Source: Chrysoporthe austroafricana (taxonomy: Eukaryota > Ascomycota > Sordariomycetes > Diaporthales > Cryphonectriaceae). Taken from it: a stretch of 64,000 bases of DNA. A program made the translations under genes and the position numbers. Numbering within the stretch: position 1 is the stretch's first letter; each line of letters opens with the position of its first letter. Under the pieces are notes generated by a model. It did no database searches. It was given only the letters and a program-made list of their open reading frames with translations, and was not told where the DNA came from. Positions 11,921 through 22,800 of the stretch are shown piece after piece. The stretch is taken from the NCBI GenBank assembly GCA_001051155.2, contig JYIP02000006.1:2666001-2730000 (forward strand). Reading direction: 5' to 3'.

Positions 11921-12493
11921 GATGGCTATGATAGCATCGGCGGCGTTGGTATCGCCAGCTTCTGGGGTCTCTTGATCGGGAGGGGAGTCTTCATGGGAAT
12001 GGGCCTTGGGCTCACCTGGATCGGTGGTTCGATATGCTTCCCGATGGTCAAAGCAGTAGTCATCTGCTCGGTGTTTACGGCGTTGGTGGTCAGGCCATGG
12101 TTCATGAATGAAGAGCACAAGTTTTCTCTGAAATCGTTACGTTATGAATATGATATGCCTCTGATGAAGGTCAGAAATTACCTGGTAGAAGAACGGCTGT
12201 AGAAGTCGGATGTGCAGGTAGCCGCGACGGGATGAAGCAATCACGATGTGGTTTCATTTCGGCTTAAGAATCGCATGCCTGGTGGGCTATGGTACCTCCC
12301 TGATTTCGCCGCAATATCTTCGTGTGGACAATGAATATGGCATGTGCTGCATTCCGCCTTCCAACCACCACGGATATCTTTGCTATCCAACTCGAGCCTT
12401 TTCCATGTGGATATCAAGTCTGCTAGCCTTCCCGCAGTCAGAGCCAGAGCTTATGCATTGCTCAGCAATGCCCGCTCGCCACGATGTCAGGTA
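11921..12493. other. Intergenic between convergent RPB11 and LSM5
   Basis: This holds the two 3' ends and terminator regions of convergent genes. No coding feature is supported. The open frame at 11972-12202 looks like chance translation. Confidence 0.45.
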
Positions 12494-13056
12494 TCATGAT
12501 GACGCCACAGGTCCCTCGCCTCCTGGAATGAGCTGAATCAAAGTCAGTCAGCAAGCGAGCCGCGGTAATAGACGTCGAGAGCAGCCATACCATGCATATA
12601 TTGTTGCCGTTCAGCAGGATCTTCGCCAACTTCGTGGCGTTCCCGGCGTAGTCACTGCGGTGAGAGCCAGTTGTCAGCGTTCCGCTCCACTGTTGACACC
12701 AAGACGCCCTTCGATGATGCCTTACAACTCAGTCACATCCTCCAGCACGATGTCTAGGGAACAGTCAGCTTTCGAGTCCAGTAGCCATTCGCTGTCCACA
12801 GGAGAGACAGGTGATACTTACTGACGTAGTCGTCGAAGCCGAGAAGTGTGCCACTGAACTCTGTGGATACAAGATCAGCACACGGCTACAGCATAAGGCC
12901 ATGCAGAAGGAGGACATACCCCTGTCGCCCTTCATGATCACCCATATTCTGGATCCGACGCACTTGTCGACGAGCTCTGTCGATCCTGGTCAGTAAAGTT
13001 CTCGCTCGGCGCTGCGGACGGAAGATCTCACCTAGAGGTTGCACCTGAGACGCCAT
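12494..13056 (-). CDS. LSM5: U6 snRNA-associated Sm-like protein LSm5
   Basis: LSm5 is a subunit of the LSm2-8 ring that binds the U6 snRNA 3' end and of the LSm1-7 ring in mRNA decay. Six exons (13056..13032, 12976..12920, 12860..12822, 12753..12726, 12654..12591, 12532..12494) total 252 nt, encoding 83 residues, the family's usual length. The product begins MASQVQPLELVDKCVGSRIW. It carries the Sm1 motif (MKGDREFSGTLLGFDDYVNIVLEDV) and the Sm2 motif (NGNNICMLIPGG). All five introns are 55-71 nt with GTRNG donors. The gene is divergent from the exonuclease gene across 500 bp. Each exon is too short to show up as an open frame, so the gene is visible only after splicing. Five introns in 84 codons is dense for an ascomycete. 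Confidence 0.93.
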
Positions 13057-13555
13057 CTTCGTCAGATTTGTGATCGAGGGTAGACGAGTAGGGTTGATGC
13101 GAAAGCGGTGGTTCTGAGGTTCAGGTTTGGTTGTTTGGCTTGGTGCTTCACAGTTGGATGTTCGAGTATTGCAAAGGCGGCTGCGATGAATCGCTCTAAC
13201 GGGATTATCAGTCAACTGGGTGAACCACGCCCCTCTAGCGCGTCCAGCGCGTCTCCTCCTGGTCACTCAACGAGCAACCAACCAACCCCCTGCGCTTCTG
13301 CCTGCCCGACCGTCTCGCCTCGACTTCGAGCGGTCTAGAATCAATGCTGCGATTATTATGATCAGTGGGCAACATGGCGCATTGTTCATGTCATCCGGAA
13401 GTGGCAGAGCGTGCGTTATGAGTTCGGTGTATCGCCCGGCGGGTTTCTTGCCTTGTATCCCTCTTCAACGGGCTATGACCCGGCATCTCTCGTGAGTCGC
13501 CCTACGCCCATCCGATACGATGTTCTGGTGTAGAGGGTAGGGTTACGGCTTGCTA
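13057..13555. promoter_or_regulatory. Bidirectional promoter region, LSM5 / exonuclease
   Basis: These 499 bp lie between the divergent starts of LSM5 and the WRN-like exonuclease. No gene-like open frame is supported, and no specific factor site was identified with confidence. Confidence 0.4.
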
Positions 13556-15436
13556 ATGGTGCTTCACTATCCGGACAGATACATAAGCGTCAAGATGACC
13601 TCCTCGAAACGCCCTCCAAATTGGAGGCTCTGGCACCCGAATCAGGGCATCGTCTTCCAGCAGCCTCTGTATCCTGTCCTCGATGCCGCGAGATTCTTTA
13701 CGGAGGCCTCGGCGACGAGAGAGCCGGATACGAAGGCAGTTGGTGCTGCGGCGGCGTCTATGCAAGTACACAAATCGAATGCTGGCTTGAAAACTACTCT
13801 TACGGAGCGTAGGGCAGACAAAGATGTTATGGCTCTCGACGTAGAGACGGTCCTCACCGAGGACAAAAAGGAAATCACGTTAAAACAATGGGGGAAAGAT
13901 GCTCAAGTACAAGACGTTCGAGTCGCAGCTGGAGCACAGTCAAGCGACGCAGGGGCGTCCGCATCAAACGCCAGCAGTGCGTCGTCTACGAACCCTGAGG
14001 CACAGTCTGCATTCGAACAGGGGCCGCCGAGCAGCAGCGCTGCTCCATTTACGCCTCTAGACTACAAGATGTCCGATGAGGCCTTCCAAGCTGCTAAGAA
14101 AGCAGCGGAGGGGAGCGACGAGTCCTTCTGGTCATACTCACTCTATCGTGGTCCCAACCAAAACGACGACGTCAGAGGTAAGGTGCGCGTCCATTACTGT
14201 AAGAATGCTCATGTCGCCGAGCGAGCCTTGCAGTATCTTCTGAAGGAGCCATTCATTGGCTTGGATCTGGAATGGGTTGCACAGGCGAACAGGCATTCAG
14301 GCGCTCGGAGGAACGTCTCATTGATACAGCTTGCAAGCCAGAGCCGTGTTGTGCTTCTGCACCTGGCTCTGTACCCTGCGAAAGATAATCTTGCTACGCC
14401 GACACTCCAGAAGATCGTCGAGGATCCCAATATCACCAAGCTTGGCGTCTCCATCAGTGGTGATTGCACGAGACTGAAGAACTACCTCGGCATCAATGCC
14501 CGCGGTATATTCGAGCTGAGCCACTTGTTCAAGCAGGTGAGATACTCGGCCAGTCAACCCGAGCTGGTCAACAAAAGGCTCGTCTCTCTCGCTGTCCAGT
14601 GTAAGGAAGTCATGGGGCTGCCTCTGCGGAAGGACCAAAATGTTCGAACGAGCGACTGGTCACTGTCCTTGGACATGGAGCAGGTTGGGTACTCGGCTTC
14701 CGACGCATACGTGGCGGTCCAGTTGTTCGCGATGCTGAATCACCAGCGCGAGAAACTAGACCCAGCTCCTGCTCTTCCATTCCACCTAGAACTAGGCCGG
14801 CCCATTCCTCTTCCGCCTGGGGTGCAAAGTTCGAGCTCAGAGAAGTATGACCTAGACGAGGACATCTCCGACGAGGCGCTTCTCGGAGCGGAGAGCAGTG
14901 ACGAAGTGCGAGCTGCACTGCGCTCGGAGATATTCAAGACGATCGAGGAGCTAGAGGAGGCCATGGACAGTCTTGGCGAAATCGAAGAAGACGATGGAGA
15001 TCTGGTCACCAGTAAGCCCAAAACCAGGACGTCGGTTGCGAAAGCCAGGGCGGCAGCAACGACAAAACCTGTGCCGGCCCTCAAGGCACCGAAAGACCCC
15101 AGAATCGAAGCCGCAGAGACTTGGCTGGCAGAGCACAAGGCTGCAAGAGGCGGAAAAGTCAAGGCTCCACTCGCCGCTCTGAAGGCATACTTCGTTTGGC
15201 ACGCAAACGAGGATCTGGATTGCGAGGCAGTCGCGTGCGTGCTTAGGGAACCTCCGCTGCAAGCCTCAACTGTGGCTAGTTACATTTTGTCAAGTGTGCA
15301 ATCCGAGAAATTGCCCTATGACAGCAATCGGATGAAGGCTGAAGTAGCTGGCCGTTTGCCAGAAGATGTGGTGAAGAGGCGATTTTTCGCCATATGGAGA
15401 GCGATCAACTATGACATTGCATCTCCGAAGGAGTGA
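13556..15436 (+). CDS. WRN/RNase D-like 3'-5' exonuclease with C-terminal HRDC/HTH-like domain
   Basis: Probable DEDDy-type 3'-5' exonuclease acting on nucleic acid. A single exon encodes 626 residues from the ATG at 13556; a second in-frame ATG at 13595 is an equally possible start. The N-terminal ~180 residues are low complexity. The exonuclease fold spans about residues 220-400. Motif I is FIGLDLEW (catalytic Asp and Glu), motif II is LGVSISGDCTRLKNYLG (Asp), and motif III is YSASDAY, with Tyr and Asp spaced as in DEDDy enzymes. An acidic and Ala/Lys-rich linker follows, then a helical module from about residue 515 (AAETWLAEHKAAR to RFFAIWRAINY) resembling HRDC or helicase-associated HTH domains. 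No helicase domain is present. The exact cellular substrate is unknown. Confidence 0.82.
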   Translation: MVLHYPDRYISVKMTSSKRPPNWRLWHPNQGIVFQQPLYPVLDAARFFTEASATREPDTKAVGAAAASMQVHKSNAGLKTTLTERRADKDVMALDVETVLTEDKKEITLKQWGKDAQVQDVRVAAGAQSSDAGASASNASSASSTNPEAQSAFEQGPPSSSAAPFTPLDYKMSDEAFQAAKKAAEGSDESFWSYSLYRGPNQNDDVRGKVRVHYCKNAHVAERALQYLLKEPFIGLDLEWVAQANRHSGARRNVSLIQLASQSRVVLLHLALYPAKDNLATPTLQKIVEDPNITKLGVSISGDCTRLKNYLGINARGIFELSHLFKQVRYSASQPELVNKRLVSLAVQCKEVMGLPLRKDQNVRTSDWSLSLDMEQVGYSASDAYVAVQLFAMLNHQREKLDPAPALPFHLELGRPIPLPPGVQSSSSEKYDLDEDISDEALLGAESSDEVRAALRSEIFKTIEELEEAMDSLGEIEEDDGDLVTSKPKTRTSVAKARAAATTKPVPALKAPKDPRIEAAETWLAEHKAARGGKVKAPLAALKAYFVWHANEDLDCEAVACVLREPPLQASTVASYILSSVQSEKLPYDSNRMKAEVAGRLPEDVVKRRFFAIWRAINYDIASPKE

Positions 15437-15647
15437 AGTAGAACTGCAGGTGGCAAGCGCAAGACATTGGCTGGATAGAAAGATCGGGAATACGCGAGGC
15501 CTTGCATAGACAGGCGTTGATGCGTTCACGGTATCATGGTTAGCAGACTAACCTCAATCTTTCAGAGGGCAGGTTCAGATATCCTCTATTTGGGTATAAC
15601 CTCTCCATGCACCAACCAGACGCAACTCTTTTCTCCTTGAATTTATA

Positions 15648-17221
15648 TCATGAAGCAATGATGTCCCTTCCTCTATTAATCTGCACTCGTTTGTCCTCAC
15701 CACCACTCACGATGCCCCACGTCTGATCCCACCCGACGCTGAAGATCTTGCAGCCCTCGCCCGCCAGCGCCCGCTTCTTGCCGCCCCTGCTCTCCCGTTC
15801 GATCACGTACACGGCCTCGCTGACACCACCACCAGCACCATCCTCAGTCTTCGTAGCAGGCCTGACACTCCTTAAGTCCCAAATGCGACAAGTCCCGTCA
15901 TGGGAGCCCGAGACTAAAGAGTGCTCGTTATCCGGACATTTGGCCAACGATACAACCTTATTCACGTGGCCTCGTAACGTCATGACCGACGTCCTGGCCT
16001 GTGACTCCCTCAGATCAACGAGCACCACGTTCCTCGAGGACGTGCCGGCAGCCAACAACGGACTCCCGCTCGGCCCTGGCACAGCGCACAGCGACAGCAG
16101 CGCGCTGGACGCCGGTATCGTGTTCACCTTGGTCATGGTCGTCAGATCAATGGTATGCAGGTCGTGGTCCTGGCCAGCACTGTATGCGACCGTCCGATCC
16201 CGCGGGTCGAAAATGGCCGCCGTGGCCGGCGCCTTGTGGAATGGCGCGAGGTGCAGCGCGCCCCTCTGCGGCGTGGACACGCCGCTTGCCAGCTTCCGCC
16301 GCTTGCTCGCATGCGTGCTGCCCGGCAAGAGCTCCACCGGCGCCTGCGGCGCGGAGGCCTTGGAGGTGGACCACAGGCCGATGGAGCCGTCTGCGGACGC
16401 CGTCAGGATGCGCTTGGAGGCGCCGTCGACCTCGAGCGAGTCGACGCTCGACCTGTGCCCGTAGAGCTCGAGCGTGGGTTTCAGGTCGCCCGAGGAGTGG
16501 TCGCCGGACTCCGTGTACTTCCATACCCTGACCGTGCGGTCGAGACCTGAGGAGGCGATCTGGCCGTTGGAGAGGAACTTAGCCGCCTTGACGCTCGCGC
16601 TGTGTCCGCCGTGGCTGCCTGCCGGCGAGGTGGCTATGACGTCTCCTGAGCCGTTCCATATCCTCAATAGGCCGTCGTACGAGGCGGATAGGATTCTGTC
16701 ATGGCCCGCGGTGAAGCTGTCACCGGACCAGACACCCGCTGGCGAGGTGGACGACAGGACGTCAACGGCGCTGACCCAGTCGTCGTGCTCGAAGGAGGCC
16801 TCGTACTGGGGCGGTATCAGGCTGCGGACGTATTGGAGGGTGATGTTGGTCTCGAACGAGAGGCCGTTCTTCTCGAGGTAGTCTTCGAGGGTGGAAGTCA
16901 GGAAGGTGCCGTTGATGAGGAAATCGAAGGGGACGGGCTGGAGGGTGTCGAGCATAGATTCGGAGTTGAGGATGCGGGAGAGGCCAAGGCGTCTTATGTC
17001 TGGTCATGCTCTATTAGTTAATTATTATGCGATACCAGCCGTGATCATCTTTGCGACTAGAGTAACGAATCGAGACAGGGAGGGCGCATACCGGCTGGGA
17101 CGAGCAGTTGCCTCTTGCTCTCGGGCAATTCGAACCCATCTTCAGTCGTGGTAAAGGTGACTTTGACCTGGGCCATCTCCGGCTCGAAGCCTGTCGTCCC
17201 CACCATATTTGAGTCCATCAT
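15648..17221 (-). CDS. YTM1: Ribosome biogenesis protein YTM1 (WDR12 homologue)
   Basis: Ytm1 is a subunit of the Nop7 (PeBoW: Erb1-Nop7-Ytm1) complex needed for 27S pre-rRNA processing and release of pre-60S particles by the AAA protein Rea1. Exons 17221..17092 and 16999..15648 (92-nt intron) encode 493 residues. The N-terminal NLE (Notchless-like) domain starts VKVTFTTTEDGFELPESKRQ and continues PADIRRLGLSRILNSE across the splice; this domain docks on the Rea1 MIDAS. Seven WD40 blades follow, with LLRIWNGSG, TVRVWKY, SIGLWSTS, DLHTIDL and GTCRIWDLRS as recognisable strands. Two ATGs sit in tandem at 17221 and 17218. It is divergent from POL31 across 282 bp, a pairing of growth and replication genes. 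Confidence 0.94.
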
Positions 17222-17503
17222 ATCGTGGTTGGTGGTGTTGCGACAAAATTATGTCTGGTTTGGCGCGAGAGAATGTTCGCAGTCGCTACAGAAACTTTTT
17301 TTTACTGAGCCTTGCGGCCCCTGTCGATGCGGGTAGCCTTGCCCCACGTCGCAATCCCTGCAAGTTTGGGGGACCAAGCCGCTGGCCCATTTAAATCCAT
17401 ACGCGTCCAGGATTCTTCTCGACGCGTCAAGGCGACTTCACACCAAGCTCGTCCCACAGACAATTATTCACTTCCCACGCTTCGAACAAGGACCATACTG
17501 AGG
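17222..17503. promoter_or_regulatory. Bidirectional promoter, YTM1 / POL31
   Basis: Only 282 bp separate the divergent ATGs of YTM1 and POL31, so the region must drive both. It contains two MluI-box motifs close to the POL31 side. Confidence 0.6.
17401..17427. promoter_or_regulatory. Pair of MluI cell-cycle boxes (ACGCGT) upstream of POL31
   Basis: ACGCGT occurs at 17401-17406 and again at 17422-17427, the centres 21 bp apart and 77-103 bp before the POL31 start codon. ACGCGT is the palindromic site bound by the Swi6/Mbp1-type MBF factor, which activates DNA-replication genes at G1/S in yeasts. The motif is seen in the sequence; its use in this fungus is inferred. Confidence 0.6.
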
Positions 17504-19153
17504 ATGGTTGATCTCGACGAGATAGAGTCAATGCTTCTTCAGAAGCCCTCGTACGTACCAATCTTACACCCTTATTCACTTGCAATGTGGCTGAGTCTTG
17601 TCAAGCGGCGACGTGCCGGGGGAGCCTCTCGAGCGATTCCAGTCGAGCTATAAGCCTCTCGATACCTTCAAGCTCGAGAAGGGGCGGAGCTACCAGCAGC
17701 AGTATGCAGATACCTATTTCTTGCGACTGACGCAGATCAAGCCTACCGTTGAGGAGGTGGCCGAGGCCGCATGGGAGGGCACTGTCATCGGAGGCGAGAC
17801 GGCAAGGAAAGTCAGTCGAGTGCTAGACGTGCGCCAGGGCGAGCTGTGCTGGGTCGCAGGGACGGTCTACGTGGACATGCCATTAAAGCCAAACATTTTG
17901 GAAGACGTTTCCAAGGATGTGGGTCACACCCTCACGCTACAGTACTTGGGCATAATGATGAGTTGATTTGGGCTGACGCAAACCGACAGCGCTGGATCTC
18001 TGCGCCGACCTCTGTAACGAAGTACTTCTCTGAAGACGACCGTGACGCCATCATGCTCGAAGATGACTCGGGTCGACTTCGGCTGACGGGCGATTTTCTG
18101 AATTCGCACATGCTTGTGACGGGCTGCATCGTTGCTGTCATGGGGACAGAGAATGCAGGCGGAGACTTCGAAGTTATCGATGTGAAGTTCGCAGACTTAC
18201 CTCCTCAACCAGATCGATGGGCTGTGACAAAGCCTGTCACCAGCAATGGCTCGGCGAAGGGCAAGACAGCTGAGAAGGGAGGAGATGTTGAGATGACAGA
18301 TGCCCCCTCATCGGGGACAGGTGGCAAGATTGCCATTGTCTCCGGCCTCAACTTCTCTGGTGACGACACATCATATGCTCTGGAACTGAACCTCCTCTTG
18401 GAGTATCTCCTCGGCGAGGCCCTGGAACCCACGGCACAGGCAGAACTCTCACAAATCAGCAGGCTTATCATCGCCGGCAACTCGATAGCTGCCGTCAATT
18501 CTCACGCCGATGACTCTGCTGCGGATAAGAAAGCATCGTCAAAGAAGTACGGCTACGACTCAAGCTCGTACAATGCACTCCCCTCGCAGATGTTTGACGA
18601 CTTTCTGTCTGAGCTGCTACCCAATCTGCCCGTCACTCTGTTACCAGGCGAACACGATCCAGCCAACGCGAGTTACCCACAGCAACCCATGCACACGGCC
18701 ATATTTCCGAAGTCACGAGCGTTTGCTGCGGTGCCGAATTCGAACGAGAAAGGTTGGCTTGACACTGTGACAAATCCATGGGAAGGAGAGGTGGATGGCT
18801 GGCGACTGCTCGGGACGGGAGGACAGAACGTGGATGACGTCTTCAAGTATGTGGATAGCGATGACAGACTGGGCATGATGGAAGCAATGTGTCGATGGCG
18901 GTGTAGTGCACCGACGGCACCAGACACATTGTGGAGTTATCCTTTCCAGGATGAAGACCCTTTTGTCATGAAGGAATGCCCTCACGTCTACTTCGTTGGC
19001 TGTCAACCAGAGTTTGACTCGCGGGTCATATCAGGCCCCGATGGTCAGACGGTGCGACTGATTGCGGTGCCATCGTTTTCCGTGTCGAAGGAAATTGTTC
19101 TCCTCGATTCAGAAACGTTGGATGTATCGCGAGTGAAAATCTCGACGTCGTGA
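17504..19153 (+). CDS. POL31: DNA polymerase delta small subunit (Pol31/POLD2)
   Basis: The B-subunit of DNA polymerase delta bridges the catalytic subunit Pol3 and Pol32 in lagging-strand synthesis. Exons 17504..17550, 17606..17918 and 17990..19153 total 1524 nt (507 residues; yeast Pol31 487). After an N-terminal FQSSYKPLDTFKLEKGRSYQQQYADTYFLRL segment comes an OB-fold, then the calcineurin-like phosphoesterase fold: IVSGLNFSGDD, LIIAGNS, FLSELLPNLPVTLLPGEHDPAN and FVGCQPEFDS. As is known for replicative B-subunits, the phosphoesterase is expected to be inactive. The reading frame resumes at RWISAP after a 71-nt intron with a GTGGGT donor. The two MluI boxes upstream fit S-phase expression. 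Confidence 0.94.
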
Positions 19154-19849
19154 GGGGGTCTACTCTGATAGGGAATATCGGTAGCACGTCGCATTCATGA
19201 GATGAGAAAAAGAAGGCTGTACGTTGAGGCAGTTGTTCGAGGCTATGATACCATAGGAGGAAAGATGATGGCAAATTCGCTTCACAAGAGGTATGGCGCC
19301 CGTCTCAGATCCAAGACTGCCCTCCAAGGCAATCCGCCGCCCAATAGAGAACATCGACCACCCTGTACGACCTACTATGTGAGACTCTTCTTCAAATCAA
19401 TCCTGCCGTCTGCCGCGAAAGTAATGCATCGCCTAATTCATGATTCAGTATTCCAGCCTGCCTTGCGAAGTTCGGGCATGTTTGGCTCAAGGTCGCGGAC
19501 GGTGAGTATTCCCGGATATAAACTATTCGTTGAGTCTGGGATTTATTTACAAGCACAAAGATTTCAATAAGTTTTCAGTGTGGCGAAAGAAATGAATTCA
19601 TCGGTGAGCCGAGGTTTCTCGAATGCTCCCTAGTGCCTCCCGTCGGGGCTGATTTCTACTTCTACTGTACAGAACGGACCCCCAAATTGAACTCGTCCGT
19701 CGTCGTCAAACACAATGCCTCCCATCGAGGCTGATCTCTACTATACATCACGGAAACCCCCAAAATGAACTCGTCCATCGTCATCAAACTCAATGCCTCC
19801 CAGCGAGGCTGATATCTTACTGCCCTTCACGAAACCCCAGGGTACCACC
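19154..19849. other. Intergenic between convergent POL31 and the 1021-residue gene; holds a tandem repeat
   Basis: This is the 3' flank of two convergent genes. Apart from the degenerate tandem repeat at 19634-19838, no gene-like feature is supported. Confidence 0.5.
19634..19838. repeat. Degenerate tandem repeat, ~80-bp unit, two full copies and a partial third
   Basis: Copies begin with TGCCTCC at 19634, 19716 and 19794, giving spacings of 82 and 78 bp. The third copy is partial, fading after about 45 bp. Shared blocks include the GAGGCTGAT/GGGGCTGAT segment and the AACTCGTCC..CGTC..CAAAC segment. Read on the minus strand the copies encode related peptides (ASLGGIEFDDDGRV and ASMGGIVFDDDGRV), lying just past the stop of the 1021-residue gene. 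Confidence 0.8.
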
Positions 19850-22800
19850 TCAAGTTCCGTAATTCCTGTCACCCTTGTTGTCGTCGCCGCACATTCCAGC
19901 CAATGTCTTGCGGGGCTCGAACTCGGCGTCAAACTCCTCGAACCAACCACGACGCACCACCCACGCGGCTCCCTTGTTGACGGCGTTCTCCAGACGCGAG
20001 GACAGCTTGTCCAGCTGTTTGTTGACCTCGGCCTTGGCCTGCACCCTCAGCTCCTCCTCAGCGCGGCGGCGACGGTTCTCGGGGCTCAGCGTTCTCTGCG
20101 TGGCCTCGTTCTGACGACACATCTGATTGAAGATCTCCTGGTCGTCGATGTCGGGACGCTTGTCGATGACCATGCGAATGCTCTTGGCAGTCTCCGCATT
20201 CGTCTCCGCAAGGAAGACGTTGACATGGATATATTTGGTATCCAGCCTCTTCAGTGCACTGAGGACGCTGTATTTGGGTGTGAAGAAGTCGACCATCGAC
20301 ACCCTGTCTCCATCCTTGCGGGGTGAGACGTCAATCGTGAGCTTGTGCAAGCTGGCGCTGGAGTACTCTAGCTTGGCTACCGCATTGTGGATGTCGGAGC
20401 CATACCCCATGCCCGTTCGGTTGGGCTCAATGACAAGCTGCAAGGACCGAAAGTCGGTAATGTGCTTGTTCAGATTCAGCGTCGGCTCGTAGGGCTGGTG
20501 GCCCTCAAATTCGACCATCCTAGCATTGTCGCGAAGGACGTATCGGTAAGTATTCCCACCGTACAAGACCTTGACAGCCTCTCCATAGATCTGACGACTG
20601 GTTCGCAGGATCTCGGTGTGGATGTCCAACTGCTGTGGCTGGCGAGGGAAGACTTGCGACCAGCCTTGCTTGACACTGATAGGGCCCTTGGCAACCAGCA
20701 GTTCTCGGTAGATCCGCTCTCGCACCTCGATGGGCGTGACGATATATCGCTGCGACGGGTTGAGTCCATTCCAACCCTTGCGCTCCGCCTGCCCGGACAG
20801 GAAGTTCTTGTCATCGATAGGGATCGAAGGGTCACCAGGTCGCTCAAAGAATCGCATAGCCTCAGCAGGAATTCGCAGGGTGACGAGCTTTGTAGGCTTG
20901 GGGTAGTGGATCCTGGGTCGCCTGTTGCTCCGATTCCAGGGCTTCTGAGAGGGACCTGCCGAGCTACCCACGCCGTATGTTCCGCTGTCGTCCTGCGCGA
21001 CCCAGTCCATAACATCGTCGAGTTCATTCTCATCATCGTCCGTCGAATTGGCCTCATCAATAACCGCCTCCTTGTAACTCAGACGAGCGCGCTTTCGCAA
21101 TCGCATCTGGTAGTTGCTGGCTGGGTTCTTTCTCCCGTTCTCAACATCCTTCTCTTGGTTTTGAACCTCAGCATTCTGCTTCACCTCGGCGTCGGTCAGG
21201 ATCATGATATCGTCGTCGTCGCTCTGCACAACTCTAGAAGGGCCTGGTACGTCATTGGCACCAGGCTGGACTTCCTCCATTCCCTCGTGCTTCTGATCAA
21301 CCTCTGCGATGCCGCTGAGCAGCGCTCTAATACCCAATCGAAGACCGCTAGGAGCATCAGTGAGGCCGGTCGCAGCATTGTGAGGAGCGCTGTTCTGGGT
21401 CTGATCAGCTTGACTGTCTGCATTTGAGCCGTTTCGACCATTTGGTCGGTCAATCCTCTCCGCGTTCTTGGCCCTCATTCGCTTCCTGGAGGAGGTAAAG
21501 TTGGCGAGGACATCATCGTCGGAAGAGTCATCGTCGTCATTGCGATTTTGCTGCTGCGCCGTCTCATATCTGCAAGACCCTGAAGGCTGCTTCGAGCTTG
21601 ACTTGCCCTTGCCCTTGTCGCTGGCGGTCGCCCGCGACTTGGCCGATCCATCACCTTGAGGAGCGGCTGGAGCACCGTCGTTGGTATCGAATGGAGGGTC
21701 AGTCGAGTCAGGAACACGACGAGCGGTTGGAACAGCGCCGCTGGCACCCGACGTGAATCTCGATGAGGCATAACCGTCAGGGACACCTGAGGTGGCGCCG
21801 TGACCGGTCGACCAAGGATTGGTCGAGAAACCGGCGCGAGGAGCAGCACCAGCGGCCTGGGTTGCGACTGAAGGGTTCAGTAGCTCGGCAGCACGGTGGC
21901 GGGCTTCAGAGGTGAAGACACGGCTAAAGATACGCTCCTCAACGATCTCGCGAGGTGTGATGTGCAGCGGCGGAGGCGGCAGGCTGTGGATATCTATGGC
22001 CTGCATCTGTGCATGAAGCCGGTCGATATCTTCCTGCGAGAGCATGGCTGGTCCTAGAAATAGCGGCGCAAGAGGACGTTGGGGCACAGGGTCGGGCAGG
22101 CTGCGCTGGCTGGGGATCGCTGGTCGCTGTTGAGGTGGGCGACCCGTGTCGTTGCCTCGAGTCTGCGCAGAAGCGCGAGACTGGGAGGCCTGAGCCAGGG
22201 GGGGTTGGGCCTGGTCAACTTGATTTCGCTGAACGGCACCAGCAGCAGTGGACAGCTGCGACAGGGACACCCAGGTGCTCGTGTCAACGAGGCCCGAAGC
22301 TGAGGTCGCGGGTAGGCTATCATTCAAGAAGCCGATTGACTGCTCGTGGCTGGGAGCAGGCGCACCTTTCGATCGCTTCTTCGCCCGCTTTCTGGCCTCG
22401 GCGAGCGGCTCATCGTCATCGGTCCAGTCGGCGCTGGGATGGACGCGCTTGTCGACACCTCCGTTGTTGGAGGTGCGCGAGGGCTGGTCGATGGGGCCGC
22501 CAGGCGTGGGCGGAGCGGGCGCAGCGTCGTCGCTGGTGAGGTCGACGACCTCCTTCTTGGACGTGGCAGACTTTTTGTCTCTGCCGCCTGGAGCCATGTT
22601 GGAAACGTTTGGGCCCTTGTTAGCCTCGTCCTCGCCGCCGATGCTGTCTGGGTTGTCGCTGTCGCTGGAGATCTCGATGGGTTCGTCGTCGACTGGAGGA
22701 TCGTCGAGCGAGAATGGCGCGAAGCGTACCGTTAGGTTTCCTTCTCTGGCAGCTGCCTGGGCCGCTCTGCTTTGGGCGGGGTCAATTGGCACAATAGTTG

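Noticed and set aside
11972..12202. Small hydrophobic open frame downstream of RPB11
   Set aside because: It lies between convergent genes on 3' flanks and has no matching family or gene structure.
20387..21427. 346-codon + strand open frame
   Set aside because: It runs antisense through the 1021-residue gene. It arises from the GC/Asp-rich codon pattern of the real strand.
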